Below are positions 19,945 through 29,551 of a stretch of 64,000 nt of DNA, piece by piece. Position 1 is the stretch's first letter, and the number at the start of each line of letters is the position of its first letter. The stretch comes from Candidatus Nanoarchaeia archaeon. GTDB lineage: Archaea > Nanobdellota > Nanobdellia > Woesearchaeales > SKIA01. The position numbers and the translations under genes were made by a program. The notes below the pieces were generated by a model, which saw only the letters and a program-made list of their open reading frames with translations, did not search any database and was not told the origin of the DNA. The stretch lies in the NCBI GenBank assembly GCA_028279685.1, contig JANQNG010000038.1, positions 27,030-91,029 on the forward strand, given 5' to 3'.

Positions 19945-20742
19945 ATGCTTACTGAGATTATCATCGTTCTTGTGTTGGTGTTGCTTTTCTTTATTTTGTT
20001 CAAAGTAATAAAGAAAGTATTGAAAGCATTGCTTGCTGTACTTGCATTGGCAATTGTGCTTTTTATAATCCTTGGATTTTTTATTATGCAAGATCTTAAT
20101 GATATGAGACAGAATTTTCCTATAAAAGAAAGCACATTCATGCTGCATAATGAGGGGGCGTTTCTTGTTGGGGCAAGCTTTAAATTTCAAGGTATGTTGC
20201 AAAACAAAAGTGAAAAGAGTTCCTTTATGGCTATGACACAAGAAGAACTTCAGCAATTTAGCACGCATTTTAAAAATAAAGAGTATGATGTTCTTCTCGG
20301 GGAAAAATACAAAATTGTTTTGATCGAGCTCAGCTATTTTGATGAGACATTACCTGATGATTATCTTATTATCTTTGGAGAGAAAGATACTATCTCGGAA
20401 ATTACTTTTGATGTGCCTATTGACAAAGGTTTGTTGTTTGATATTTTGAAATCTGAAGATCCTCTTATTGAGTATATTAAAGCAGATCCTGATAATCCTT
20501 TGAATACAGCAGATCCTGTGCTTGGTGAACTTGGCAGAGATTATGGTCTTGATGATGAATTGCAAATGCAGTTCAAAGTGATGGTATTCTTTATGGCGTT
20601 TAAAGATGCTATGGGAGAGGGGGGTACGAGTATGTTCATTAAAGGGATAAAGAACGAGGAAATAATGGTATATCCTGAGGGATTTTTATTCAAAATGGTG
20701 AAATATGTTCCTGATGGATTGTTAGCACAAAGTGTTGGATGA
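19945..20742 (+). CDS. Hypothetical membrane-anchored protein
   Basis: ORF with N-terminal TM. Confidence 0.55.
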   Translation: MLTEIIIVLVLVLLFFILFKVIKKVLKALLAVLALAIVLFIILGFFIMQDLNDMRQNFPIKESTFMLHNEGAFLVGASFKFQGMLQNKSEKSSFMAMTQEELQQFSTHFKNKEYDVLLGEKYKIVLIELSYFDETLPDDYLIIFGEKDTISEITFDVPIDKGLLFDILKSEDPLIEYIKADPDNPLNTADPVLGELGRDYGLDDELQMQFKVMVFFMAFKDAMGEGGTSMFIKGIKNEEIMVYPEGFLFKMVKYVPDGLLAQSVG

Positions 20743-20801
20743 TATGACTAGTGGGTAGTTAAAGAAGAAACATTTATAAGGGCATTACTTTTTCTGCTAT
20801 T

Positions 20802-22052
20802 ATGGTAAGTGATGAGATTAATCGTCTTGAGACCTATGCCTGTGGGATGTTTGGTAGGATGTCTGAAGATGAGACTACACAGCTTGCTCAACTCATTCAG
20901 AAGCGAAAAAAAGGTAGAAGGCCAGTTAGCCACAGATATGTTGAAGATATTATCAGAACGCATTATCTTCAGACTATTGATGGCATTAGCAGCTATATTG
21001 TTGATGAATTTTGTGCTTCAAAGGAATCTGAAGAGCTTTTTGTAAAGATCCACACATATCCTGATAAGAATAAGATAGAAAGGAAGCAGTTTGAAAGACA
21101 ACTGGGAAGAACAAAAGCCAAGATAGGATTGGATTTTTACAAAGATATGCCTGTTGTCTATGGTACTTTTGAGAGACTGTTGCTCATGTTTTACGAACAA
21201 GGCTCCGGAGATATCTATGATCCTTCAACAAGGTCTAATTTCAATGAAGCTTTTTTGAAAACCTATATAGGATATCGTCTTGTTCATGGGATTCTTAACG
21301 ATACTTTTAAGAGAGCATCAAAAAGGCTTTCTGAAAAAGCTCTGAGAAGAAACAAAATATTTGTAGATTTTGCTGACACACTCTCTGATGTTTTTGATTT
21401 ATTTTCAGATACAGAACGTCTTATTTATCACGGAAATATTTATGTGTGTAATTATCTAATAAAAAAAATTTCTGACGAAGTTAAGGATGATAAAAAGGAA
21501 AGAACATCGTTTCTATCAAGAAAAAAACTGAGAAAATATACAAAGGCACGAATGATTCTTGATAATAAAGACGTAATTTGGAGAGAGCTTTTTGAAGAAA
21601 ATGATTTCGATGAGGGTGAAGGGGATATTATCTTTGAGTCGAAATATTCTCTTGAGGGCATAACAGAAACCTATGGAAAATTGAAAAAAATGAGAACAGA
21701 TACAAGAAGAGTAAAGAAGAAATTCTTAGGGAGAATAGAAGAATTTGACGATTTATTCCATATAGATTATTGCTTCTTGGAATTACGCAGAGATTTACTT
21801 GATTATATGCTTAGAATTCAACAGCCTATGATTGTTCTTGATCAAGATCTAACAAATGGACAACGAAAACAAGCTCTTGAAGAGTTCCATAATACTTGGA
21901 AATCATTGAAGAATATTCGTAAAGAATATTTAGCATTGACAGGGATTAAGCTTCCTGCACCAACGCAGACCGTCTTGAGAAAAGATCTTTTGTGGAAAGC
22001 TGCTTCAGTCGTCGCAAAGGATTCTTCTCGATTTGGGCAGAAAATTGAGTAA
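20802..22052 (+). CDS. Hypothetical protein
   Basis: 416-aa ORF with good start context. Confidence 0.6.
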   Translation: MVSDEINRLETYACGMFGRMSEDETTQLAQLIQKRKKGRRPVSHRYVEDIIRTHYLQTIDGISSYIVDEFCASKESEELFVKIHTYPDKNKIERKQFERQLGRTKAKIGLDFYKDMPVVYGTFERLLLMFYEQGSGDIYDPSTRSNFNEAFLKTYIGYRLVHGILNDTFKRASKRLSEKALRRNKIFVDFADTLSDVFDLFSDTERLIYHGNIYVCNYLIKKISDEVKDDKKERTSFLSRKKLRKYTKARMILDNKDVIWRELFEENDFDEGEGDIIFESKYSLEGITETYGKLKKMRTDTRRVKKKFLGRIEEFDDLFHIDYCFLELRRDLLDYMLRIQQPMIVLDQDLTNGQRKQALEEFHNTWKSLKNIRKEYLALTGIKLPAPTQTVLRKDLLWKAASVVAKDSSRFGQKIE

Positions 22053-22496
22053 GATATCTCCTCTTTTTTTACCACAACCTAAGAAATCATTTCCATATTT
22101 GATAAGTGCAAAACCAAGAATATCTGTGTTGTATGGAAGATCTATGCCTTTCATCCATTGCTTTCGCTGTTCTTCTGTAATATCAATGATGTTTTTTGTT
22201 GCTTTTGGTCCGAGCATTTGGCTTCCTTCGATGCTCAATCGTATTTCTTGTTGTTTGTTCTTCTCTCCTATTTTTCCATCGTAGTTGCTTACTGTACCGA
22301 AGTACATTCCTAGGGAATCGATGCGGTATTGTTCGAGATCAACATTTTTTACTGCATTATTGATCAAATAGATTTTTCCTTTTTTATTGATGTAGAATGT
22401 GTAATCAAGGTCTGCTTCTTCGATACCGAACTGTTCAAATAGCATTATCTTGATTTTCTTGAGATCTCTTGAATTAAGAGGGTTGAGTGACTGCAT
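22005..22496 (-). CDS. PUA/RsmF C-terminal-like RNA-binding protein
   Basis: GFALIKYGNDFLGCGKKRGDILLNFLPKSRRI resembles PUA-like tails of NOL1/NOP2/Sun proteins. Confidence 0.5.
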   Translation of the reverse strand: MQSLNPLNSRDLKKIKIMLFEQFGIEEADLDYTFYINKKGKIYLINNAVKNVDLEQYRIDSLGMYFGTVSNYDGKIGEKNKQQEIRLSIEGSQMLGPKATKNIIDITEEQRKQWMKGIDLPYNTDILGFALIKYGNDFLGCGKKRGDILLNFLPKSRRILCDD

Positions 22497-22536
22497 GATT
22501 TAAGAGGGCTGAGTTCAATTATAAGATTTCCTATTA

Positions 22537-22737
22537 AGGCACTACTGCCAAAGCGACTACGCGCTTTGTAGTAAATTTTGACATGTTGTCAAAATTTAAT
22601 CATACAAAAGCCTTGCTTTTGTATGTATTGCCAAATAAATTTGGCAATGCCTAGCGTAGTTATCTAATACACATCAAATTACGACAGGACTCGATTCGAA
22701 CAGCGATAACACATGAGAACGGAGCGCAGTAGTGCCT
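22537..22737. repeat. Multi-hairpin intergenic element with terminal inverted repeats
   Basis: Outer AGGCACTACTGC (22537-22548) / GCAGTAGTGCCT (22726-22737) enclosing four tandem hairpins at 22549-22568, 22573-22597, 22602-22624, 22627-22648. Confidence 0.85.
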
Positions 22738-22775
22738 CCCATTAACTTTAAAAACCAGTTTTGCATAGAGATTCC

Positions 22776-23300
22776 ATGGATGCGAAGAAGCACCATCTTA
22801 GGAAAAAAGGCTGGTCGGAAGAAGAGATAGCTCATGCAACAGGTATTTTGAGGAAAGCGGAGGCAAAGAAGCATCCGAGCCTTAAGAAATTGGATAAATT
22901 AGTATTCTGGCTAATGCTTTTTTTAGTGCTTTTAGGTATCTATCTTATGACGACGTTCCTTTTGCCTATGCTTATCATCATACCTAGTGATGGTATTCTT
23001 TTGTTGATTGCGTTATTAGGTGCTGCATTAGGTGTTCTTTTTGTGAGTTCAAGTTTTGCATTAGAACATCAATGGCACCACCACGTACTTAACATTATTA
23101 CTATTCCTCTTATTACAATCATAGGATTTGTTGCGGTGACAAATAAAGCAACAACGCTTTCACAAGAAATTGCTCGTCCTGTAATACATAATGCATATTT
23201 GGTCGGTGTTGTATTTTCTGCTTGTTTTCTTCTCCCTTATATCATCATGATAGTAATTAAGCACAGAAACAGAAAGGTGATGGAGCATGCAGCTCGATGA
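22776..23300 (+). CDS. Hypothetical membrane protein
   Basis: ORF with four TM segments (two ATG options, 22761 or 22776). Confidence 0.6.
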   Translation: MDAKKHHLRKKGWSEEEIAHATGILRKAEAKKHPSLKKLDKLVFWLMLFLVLLGIYLMTTFLLPMLIIIPSDGILLLIALLGAALGVLFVSSSFALEHQWHHHVLNIITIPLITIIGFVAVTNKATTLSQEIARPVIHNAYLVGVVFSACFLLPYIIMIVIKHRNRKVMEHAAR

Positions 23301-23679
23301 ATGGACGATACAGTACATTAAACATAGAGATATTATGACGAAATCATTGAAAGAATATGATAGGAGTGAAAAAGGAATAGTGTTTCATTTCAAAGATAAA
23401 GATGTAACTGCATATGCTGTTGAAGAGTTATCTGAAGAATTATTGAAGATTTCAGGTCATGTGCTTATTGTTTGCTTGAATAAAAGAAAGAATGTTGAGT
23501 TTCTGATCAAACAGTGGGATACCTTTTCGAAAATGGAGCATCTTAAGATGATCTTTGTGAATCTTGCTACGAATGATAAATGGATTATTATGCCACAAGG
23601 TCATGCTAAGATAGCAGATCCTGAAAGTCTTAAGCAAGGTATTATGGCAATGTTCGATCAAGTGCCAGAAGTTGTCTAA
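23287..23679 (+). CDS. Hypothetical protein
   Basis: ORF overlapping the previous gene. Confidence 0.55.
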   Translation: MQLDEWTIQYIKHRDIMTKSLKEYDRSEKGIVFHFKDKDVTAYAVEELSEELLKISGHVLIVCLNKRKNVEFLIKQWDTFSKMEHLKMIFVNLATNDKWIIMPQGHAKIADPESLKQGIMAMFDQVPEVV

Positions 23680-23888
23680 AGTTGTAAAAATTCAAGGTAA
23701 TGTGAAATATAAATTATACTCTAAAATAAGGCATGCTGATTTTTAGTAAGATTTTTTTAAACTTCTATTTTTTTGTAGATTTTCCGACGAGATTGTAGTA
23801 TTTTCGGAGTTCACTGGAAATCCTCACGTTAGATATTTATTCTCACAAATATTTTGTTTTTCATGACAAAAACCATAAACTTTATATA

Positions 23889-23912
23889 CTATAGTCACTA
23901 TAGTGGCTATAG
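23889..23912. promoter_or_regulatory. Toxin-antitoxin operator candidate
   Basis: CTATAGTCACTATAGTGGCTATAG: three CTATAG palindromes at 9-bp spacing, immediately before ATG 23914. Confidence 0.65.
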
Positions 23913-23913
23913 C

Positions 23914-24114
23914 ATGTCAACTATCCAGTTAAGCAATGAGACTAAAAAACTCATTAGCACATTTGGGACAAAAGAAGATACTTATGAAGATATCATAAAA
24001 AGACTCTATAGCTTAGCAGTCAAAGAGCAATTGAGAGAGTTGCTGATGTCTTCAGAAAACACGATGACCATCGAAGAAGCAATGGCGGAGCATGCAAAAC
24101 GATGGTCAAAGTAG
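23914..24114 (+). CDS. RelB-like antitoxin
   Basis: MSTIQLSNETKKLISTFGTKEDTYEDIIKRLYSLA; overlaps the RelE-like gene. Confidence 0.65.
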   Translation: MSTIQLSNETKKLISTFGTKEDTYEDIIKRLYSLAVKEQLRELLMSSENTMTIEEAMAEHAKRWSK

Positions 24115-24443
24115 AGATAACAAGGAATCTCTTCGAAGAGATAGAAAAACGCTTCAAGAGAGGAGCTGACAAAATCTATAATCTTATCTATTCTTTGAAA
24201 GATAATCCAAGAAAAGGAAAGACTTTAAGTAATGTTGGAGATATATTAATCAAAGAAATCAAATACAGAAATTTCAGATTCTATTTCATTCTAGATGGAC
24301 AAAAACTAAAATTCTTTGAAGCAGAAGAACTAACCGATTTACTCTTAAGATTCATAAGAATGTCTGATAAAAAACACCAACAAAAGACAATAAATGAAAT
24401 AAAAGAAGTTCTTATCAAGATAGGCCTTGGTGGATTCAATTAA
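24102..24443 (+). CDS. RelE-like toxin
   Basis: Small basic protein: YNLIYSLKDNPRKGKTLSNVGDILIKEIKYRNFRFYFIL. Confidence 0.7.
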   Translation: MVKVEITRNLFEEIEKRFKRGADKIYNLIYSLKDNPRKGKTLSNVGDILIKEIKYRNFRFYFILDGQKLKFFEAEELTDLLLRFIRMSDKKHQQKTINEIKEVLIKIGLGGFN

Positions 24444-25393
24444 ATAATAGTGCAAAAGTTAGCAAGCAAAGCATTCAATTGAATATATTGATCTGAGCCT
24501 TCGACTAATCTGAATTCGCATTCTCCGCAAGCCTTGATCATGAGCATCTTTTTCTCGTCGGCGATGGTCAAATCCCAGATTTTTTTCTGGATTTGGACAA
24601 TCACATCGAGTCCGGATAAACCATATTGGAGCATAGTATCGAGAAGTTTCTTCTTTGCTTGCATGAATTCTTTTTTTGTGCAGAATTCCAATACTTGTTT
24701 AATCTCTTTTGGATCCGCAACGGATGCCATGGAGAATACTTCTTTCTCAGTAAACGATTTATTCAGTGTGTAAACACTTTGCATAACATTTTCTAGACGT
24801 CGAGCGTCCCCTCCTGAAACTTCAAATAAAGCATCTTTTGTTTTAGCATCAACAGTAAATCCTTCTTGTTTTGCTATGGAATCAATTAATGCATTAATTT
24901 CTTCTTTCTCTAATGGTTTGAATTTGAATATTGCACATCGTGATTGAATGGGATCTATAATCTTTGAAGAAAAATTACAAGAGAGAATAAATCTTGTGGT
25001 AGCGGCATAGTTTTCCATTGTTCTTCGTAATGCTTGCTGAGCTTCTTTGGTTAATGCATCGCATTCATCTAAGTAGATAATTTTGAAAGGGACATCGCCA
25101 ATAGCTTTTGTTCTGGCAAAATCTTTGACTTGATTACGAACAACATCAATACCTCGTTCATCTGATGCGTTTAATTCAAGAAAATTCTGTTTCCATTCAT
25201 CACCGAAGAATTCTTTAGCTATCACTAAAGATAATGTGGTTTTGCCTACACCTGCGGGACCAGTGAATAGAAGATGAGGAAGATTCTTGTGCTTCACAAA
25301 TGAAGCAATCTTTTCTACAATCTCTTTTTGGCCTTTTACTTCAGAGAATGTTTTAGGCCTGAATTTCTCAGTCCAAATGCTTGATTCGCTCAT
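24440..25393 (-). CDS. rfcS: Replication factor C small subunit
   Basis: LFTGPAGVGKTTLS Walker A, IIYLDECDALT Walker B, ALRRTMENY, SRCAIFKFKPL. Confidence 0.95.
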   Translation of the reverse strand: MSESSIWTEKFRPKTFSEVKGQKEIVEKIASFVKHKNLPHLLFTGPAGVGKTTLSLVIAKEFFGDEWKQNFLELNASDERGIDVVRNQVKDFARTKAIGDVPFKIIYLDECDALTKEAQQALRRTMENYAATTRFILSCNFSSKIIDPIQSRCAIFKFKPLEKEEINALIDSIAKQEGFTVDAKTKDALFEVSGGDARRLENVMQSVYTLNKSFTEKEVFSMASVADPKEIKQVLEFCTKKEFMQAKKKLLDTMLQYGLSGLDVIVQIQKKIWDLTIADEKKMLMIKACGECEFRLVEGSDQYIQLNALLANFCTII

Positions 25394-25451
25394 TTTAGGG
25401 GGAAAGTAGGGGTTTTTATAAGAATTCCGCTTGTAAAAGTATAGTGAAAAA

Positions 25452-25724
25452 TTAAATAATATCTTCTTCAGCTACGACCATGTAATCGCCCATGGCAATT
25501 ACTGCTGAGAAGGGTACGAGCATCTCTCCTTGTTTATTCCTTTCGAGCTCTAATCGTTCAGCGTTTGGACTTGGATTGGTCAATACCAAATGGATAAGCT
25601 CGCCAGACCGCGTTTCGAAGACAATATCACCTACTTCGCCGAATCGTTTGCCTGTTTTGCTTACTACAGTCTTACCAATAAGTTCTTTGGAGAATCTCTT
25701 TTCTTCATCAGATTGTTGTTCTGC
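25452..25724 (-). CDS. PRC-barrel domain protein
   Basis: LIGKTVVSKTGKRFGEVGDIVFETRSGELIHLVL. Confidence 0.8.
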   Translation of the reverse strand, partial: AEQQSDEEKRFSKELIGKTVVSKTGKRFGEVGDIVFETRSGELIHLVLTNPSPNAERLELERNKQGEMLVPFSAVIAMGDYMVVAEEDII

Positions 25725-25831
25725 CATGATATACCCTCTAACAATGACAATCAAATCACAGTAGTATTTAAAGGTTGTGGTTGGAAGTACAGATATTTCT
25801 TGCTCTGAAGAGAATTGGCTTTAAAAACGAG

Positions 25832-27187
25832 TTATGTATTGGGGCTGATCTCTATGCTGCCATTGGTGTAAACATGTACTCTGATAGGACGTACGGGAAC
25901 GGCTGTAGTAGCATAGAGTGCTATATCAATATCCAAATAGTCTTTAAAATTAATGTCTTCATATTCTGGAATGACAATATTCTTTTCTACAACGACTTCG
26001 TTTCTCAACTTGCTCATTATTCTTCTCATATCACGAAAGGTTTCAGATCGCTCTCCGTCCATTTCTATCTCGACATTCAAATACATAGGATGGTTTATTG
26101 TTGATCCTTCATTATTCACAAAAGTCATGTTTAGCTGTCTCAGCCAGTAAGTTCCATTTTCTCTATCATCTTCTTCTATTGCGACAGAAACGTTTTGACT
26201 CAGATTCCAAAAGAATCTTAGATCTGCCTTCCAGAAGTACACTAATTCTTTTACTTCTTCAAAATCAATTTCAGGAAAGTCCTCGAAATACTCGTCAGTA
26301 ACAGGACAGAAATCAAGTATTGCATTTGCTTTTTCTTCCAATTCAGGCCTAACAAAATCAAGAGAAGCTTTCCAATTAACAAGAGCATCCTCTATTGGTT
26401 GCTGTGTTCTTATCATGAGACGCTCCCAGCTGGGTCGTATTATTACTGTGAGATTTGAGGTACATGGAATGATATACATGAACAGCGTATCTTCCCAAAC
26501 ACCTCTGAAATAGCCACTATGTACATTATCATTTATGAAATGGTATTCAAGTATTTTTCCATTTTGTAAGGTGATGGTTTTCTGGATGAAGCGTTGATTG
26601 ACGTCATATCTATAATCGTCATGTTCATATTCGTTGTAATCATATTCTTTTGAAAAATTACTTTTTTCTAGAGGGGGATTGAGCCAACGTATTCTTGTTT
26701 CGTTGATAAAATTGGTGTAACCACCCCACAATTTTGGATTGAAGATATCAGTAAATTCACTGCCAGAGTTTAATTTCTTGTGTGTATAGATGACTTGAAA
26801 AGGCTGTTCGTTACCATTGAAAAAATCAGGATAGTCTTCATCTTGTATGAAATCGATTTCCTTTTTATCATACAACTGATCCAAATCCTTCATGAGTTGC
26901 TGGAGATCATATGTTTGTTCCTGTTTTTCCTTATCATTTGTTTTTTCTTTTTCAAGAGGATATCCATCTTCATTCTTTTTGATGGTAATGTTGATTTTTT
27001 TTGATGTTTCAATGACAATATCATCTGTTGTTGTTTCAGTTTCATGCTCATCACAGACGCTATTGCTATTTTTATCAAGGCAGCAGCCATTCTCGAAGAA
27101 TATGTATGGCTCATCGCATACGTTCTGGGAAATGCAGCTAGCAAGAAACAAACTCAATAGTATAAGAAAGATCCATTTAACCCCCAT
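25832..27187 (-). CDS. Hypothetical lipoprotein-like protein
   Basis: Signal with lipobox-like LFLASCIS. Confidence 0.6.
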   Translation of the reverse strand: MGVKWIFLILLSLFLASCISQNVCDEPYIFFENGCCLDKNSNSVCDEHETETTTDDIVIETSKKINITIKKNEDGYPLEKEKTNDKEKQEQTYDLQQLMKDLDQLYDKKEIDFIQDEDYPDFFNGNEQPFQVIYTHKKLNSGSEFTDIFNPKLWGGYTNFINETRIRWLNPPLEKSNFSKEYDYNEYEHDDYRYDVNQRFIQKTITLQNGKILEYHFINDNVHSGYFRGVWEDTLFMYIIPCTSNLTVIIRPSWERLMIRTQQPIEDALVNWKASLDFVRPELEEKANAILDFCPVTDEYFEDFPEIDFEEVKELVYFWKADLRFFWNLSQNVSVAIEEDDRENGTYWLRQLNMTFVNNEGSTINHPMYLNVEIEMDGERSETFRDMRRIMSKLRNEVVVEKNIVIPEYEDINFKDYLDIDIALYATTAVPVRPIRVHVYTNGSIEISPNT

Positions 27188-27229
27188 ATGGGGTGTTAAC
27201 TTAACATCTATATAAATATTCTCTTCTAG

Positions 27230-28096
27230 TTACACCAGCTTCTCTTGGCGTTCTCCTAAGAGCTCGAACATCTTCTCTTCCATGAATTGAGAATCGTAGC
27301 ATTGGTCTTTCAAAGGGCATTTCTCGCATTTTCTCTTGTTTTCGACAAAGTCAGGCAGCTTCTTACTTTCTAAAATTTCTTTTGTTTTAGCTAATGTCTT
27401 TTTTACATCTTCTGCGACAAATGGTGTATTGATTAATTCGCGGGTTTCTTTATCATCTAAGTAATAAAGCTGTCCTCGTTTGACTGGCTTGTCAAAAGTC
27501 TTCTCAGCAAGTAGCATATAGCAGAATAACTGTATTTTCTGGCCAGGCCACACTCCCTTCTCTGGAGCTTTTCCTGTTTTGATTTCAATGGGAACAATTT
27601 CATCAGGATGCATCTCAATCTTATCTACTACTCCTTTCATATCAAGCTCTTCATCCTGCACAGCGACTTTCACAAGAATTTTAGGCGTAAGTTTCTCCCA
27701 GAGTTCATCACCATATACTTCTTCTGTTTCGAGAAAATCAAGAATATTTCTTGCTTTAACTTTTGCTTCATTAATAATCCCTCTGAACATTTGATTATAG
27801 AATTCAGGAATATCCACTTTTACTTTCTTCAGAGCTTCTTTGTGATAGCTTATAACCTTTCTTAAAATAGACGCATATTCTTTCTTGAATTGCTCAAAAA
27901 TATCATAATATTCTTTTTTTGTAATGGCTTTGATTGCTGTTTCGTCTGCTTTGTTCAGCCGTTCATAGAGATCATGGCGTAAGGCACCCTTCAATGCTGC
28001 CGCAGTATCTCTTGATCTGAGCTTCAATACTTTCTCTAGGAAGAGCTTTCTAGGGCAATACAAGTATCCTGTGAGATCCGATACGGCAAGAGTCAT
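27230..28096 (-). CDS. Cas4/RecB-like PD-(D/E)XK nuclease with Fe-S cysteines
   Basis: YLYCPRKLFL ... VPIEIKTGK ... CEKCPLKDQC; no CRISPR array visible nearby. Confidence 0.8.
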   Translation of the reverse strand: MTLAVSDLTGYLYCPRKLFLEKVLKLRSRDTAAALKGALRHDLYERLNKADETAIKAITKKEYYDIFEQFKKEYASILRKVISYHKEALKKVKVDIPEFYNQMFRGIINEAKVKARNILDFLETEEVYGDELWEKLTPKILVKVAVQDEELDMKGVVDKIEMHPDEIVPIEIKTGKAPEKGVWPGQKIQLFCYMLLAEKTFDKPVKRGQLYYLDDKETRELINTPFVAEDVKKTLAKTKEILESKKLPDFVENKRKCEKCPLKDQCYDSQFMEEKMFELLGERQEKLV

Positions 28097-28191
28097 GGCA
28101 TAACAGGGAATAAGCTTATGTTTATATAGTTATCAGAGCAGGTTCTCTATTTTTAAGTAGTGAGAATATTTATATACTATTTTTTTATCCC

Positions 28192-28845
28192 ATGGTTATG
28201 AAGTTTTCCTCTAAGAGAAATGAATATCATGCGTTGTTTTGGCATGGATATGTTGAAAAAGAGCATGAAGTAGAATCTTCTATTGAGGTAGTCAAGAGAG
28301 GAGGATATGAGCCGATTGTTAGGAAAAAGAAATGTTATGCGCATGACGATATGAGTGTTCAGATGCTTGTATTGTCTGATATACTTGAATTCTATAATTA
28401 TTTAATGGATGATGTGTATTTATCGCAAGCTAATGGTCGAGAAAAACTTGATGAATTCACAAGCAAGTTTATTCAGAATAATGATATTACTTTTGCTTAT
28501 GTTAATTGGTTTGAGAAGACAGTTAATAAACTCAATAAAAGACTTGAAATAAGAGCATTAAGTAATAATGAGGAATTTGTCGAAGAGGTGATGGACAAGT
28601 TGACTGAAGGGGAAGAGTTCAAATCTTCGAGTACTCTAACTGAAGAGCTGAAAACAAGAGCATACAGAGGGATGACTCAAATGTTAGATGCGTTTGGAAA
28701 GAAGTTTACTGATGCTAATTCTTTGTTGAAAGCATTTCTTTGTAATCAGTATATTCACCAGTTTGGATCTGTTCTTAATTACGAAGAGGATCTGTTTGAT
28801 AAAAATGGACAGGGTCAATTAAGACTTCGCCCTAGAGATAAATAA
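28192..28845 (+). CDS. Hypothetical protein
   Basis: 217-aa ORF. Confidence 0.55.
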   Translation: MVMKFSSKRNEYHALFWHGYVEKEHEVESSIEVVKRGGYEPIVRKKKCYAHDDMSVQMLVLSDILEFYNYLMDDVYLSQANGREKLDEFTSKFIQNNDITFAYVNWFEKTVNKLNKRLEIRALSNNEEFVEEVMDKLTEGEEFKSSSTLTEELKTRAYRGMTQMLDAFGKKFTDANSLLKAFLCNQYIHQFGSVLNYEEDLFDKNGQGQLRLRPRDK

Positions 28846-28869
28846 GCGCAGTCTTTATAAATTTGTATT

Positions 28870-29006
28870 GATGGATTCATCATGTTGCTAAATCTCCTTA
28901 TTGTAGGGGTGTTTGTACTTGGGACTTATCCTTTGCCTGAAACGTTTAGAGATGTGCTTTGGGAGATTGAATTTGTTGTTGTCGCACTTTTTATTCTTGA
29001 ATATAT
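28870..29006 (+). pseudogene. Truncated duplicate of the K+ channel gene at 33622-34443
   Basis: Ungapped ~136-bp near-identity with 33703-33838 (offset 4833); the reading frame then diverges. Confidence 0.85.
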
Positions 29007-29097
29007 GTTTATTTTGGTAATTATTTTGAGAATATTTACTTTTTGTTTTATTTTTGGTCTTTCCATCCTTATATAATGTTTTGCGTACTGCAACTTT

Positions 29098-29412
29098 ATG
29101 GAAAGAGATAATTCAATAAATAATGTAGTTGACCAATTATTTGGTGGCAGAGTAAATCATTATCATAATAGTGAAACAGTTTATTCTGGAAGTTCTTCAA
29201 GATATGATTTTGCAAGATACTTTGCAGGTAGAAAACCCAAGCCAATTCTTTTTCTTCCAAAACAGGAAAATTTTATAGGTGCTCATTTCACCCTTGATCA
29301 AGATGAAGAATTAATACCTAATGATGAATTAGCAAAGATAAAGGATCCTGATGAATATAAAAGATTAATAAGAAAAAGACTTAGAGTCTTAGAAAAGAAA
29401 TATAAGCATTGA
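29098..29412 (+). CDS. Hypothetical protein
   Basis: 104-aa ORF. Confidence 0.5.
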   Translation: MERDNSINNVVDQLFGGRVNHYHNSETVYSGSSSRYDFARYFAGRKPKPILFLPKQENFIGAHFTLDQDEELIPNDELAKIKDPDEYKRLIRKRLRVLEKKYKH

Positions 29413-29551
29413 ATATTTGAAAATAAGGGTGAACTTCTGAATGTGTTTAAAACATACTTTTTAAGAAAAATGGGTAAAAATATAATTATTTTTGTTTATT
29501 TGTTCAATTAATGGAAACATTATTAAATCATTATGGATTTTCATCTTTTTT

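Noticed and set aside
22670-22740. GATTCGAACAG on plus strand suggesting a minus-strand tRNA T-loop
   Set aside because: No complementary T-stem or acceptor stem could be assembled around it; better explained as part of the hairpin-rich element
28882-29076. 64-aa ORF as a functional membrane protein
   Set aside because: It is a truncated near-copy of the K+ channel N-terminal region, so treated as pseudogene fragment
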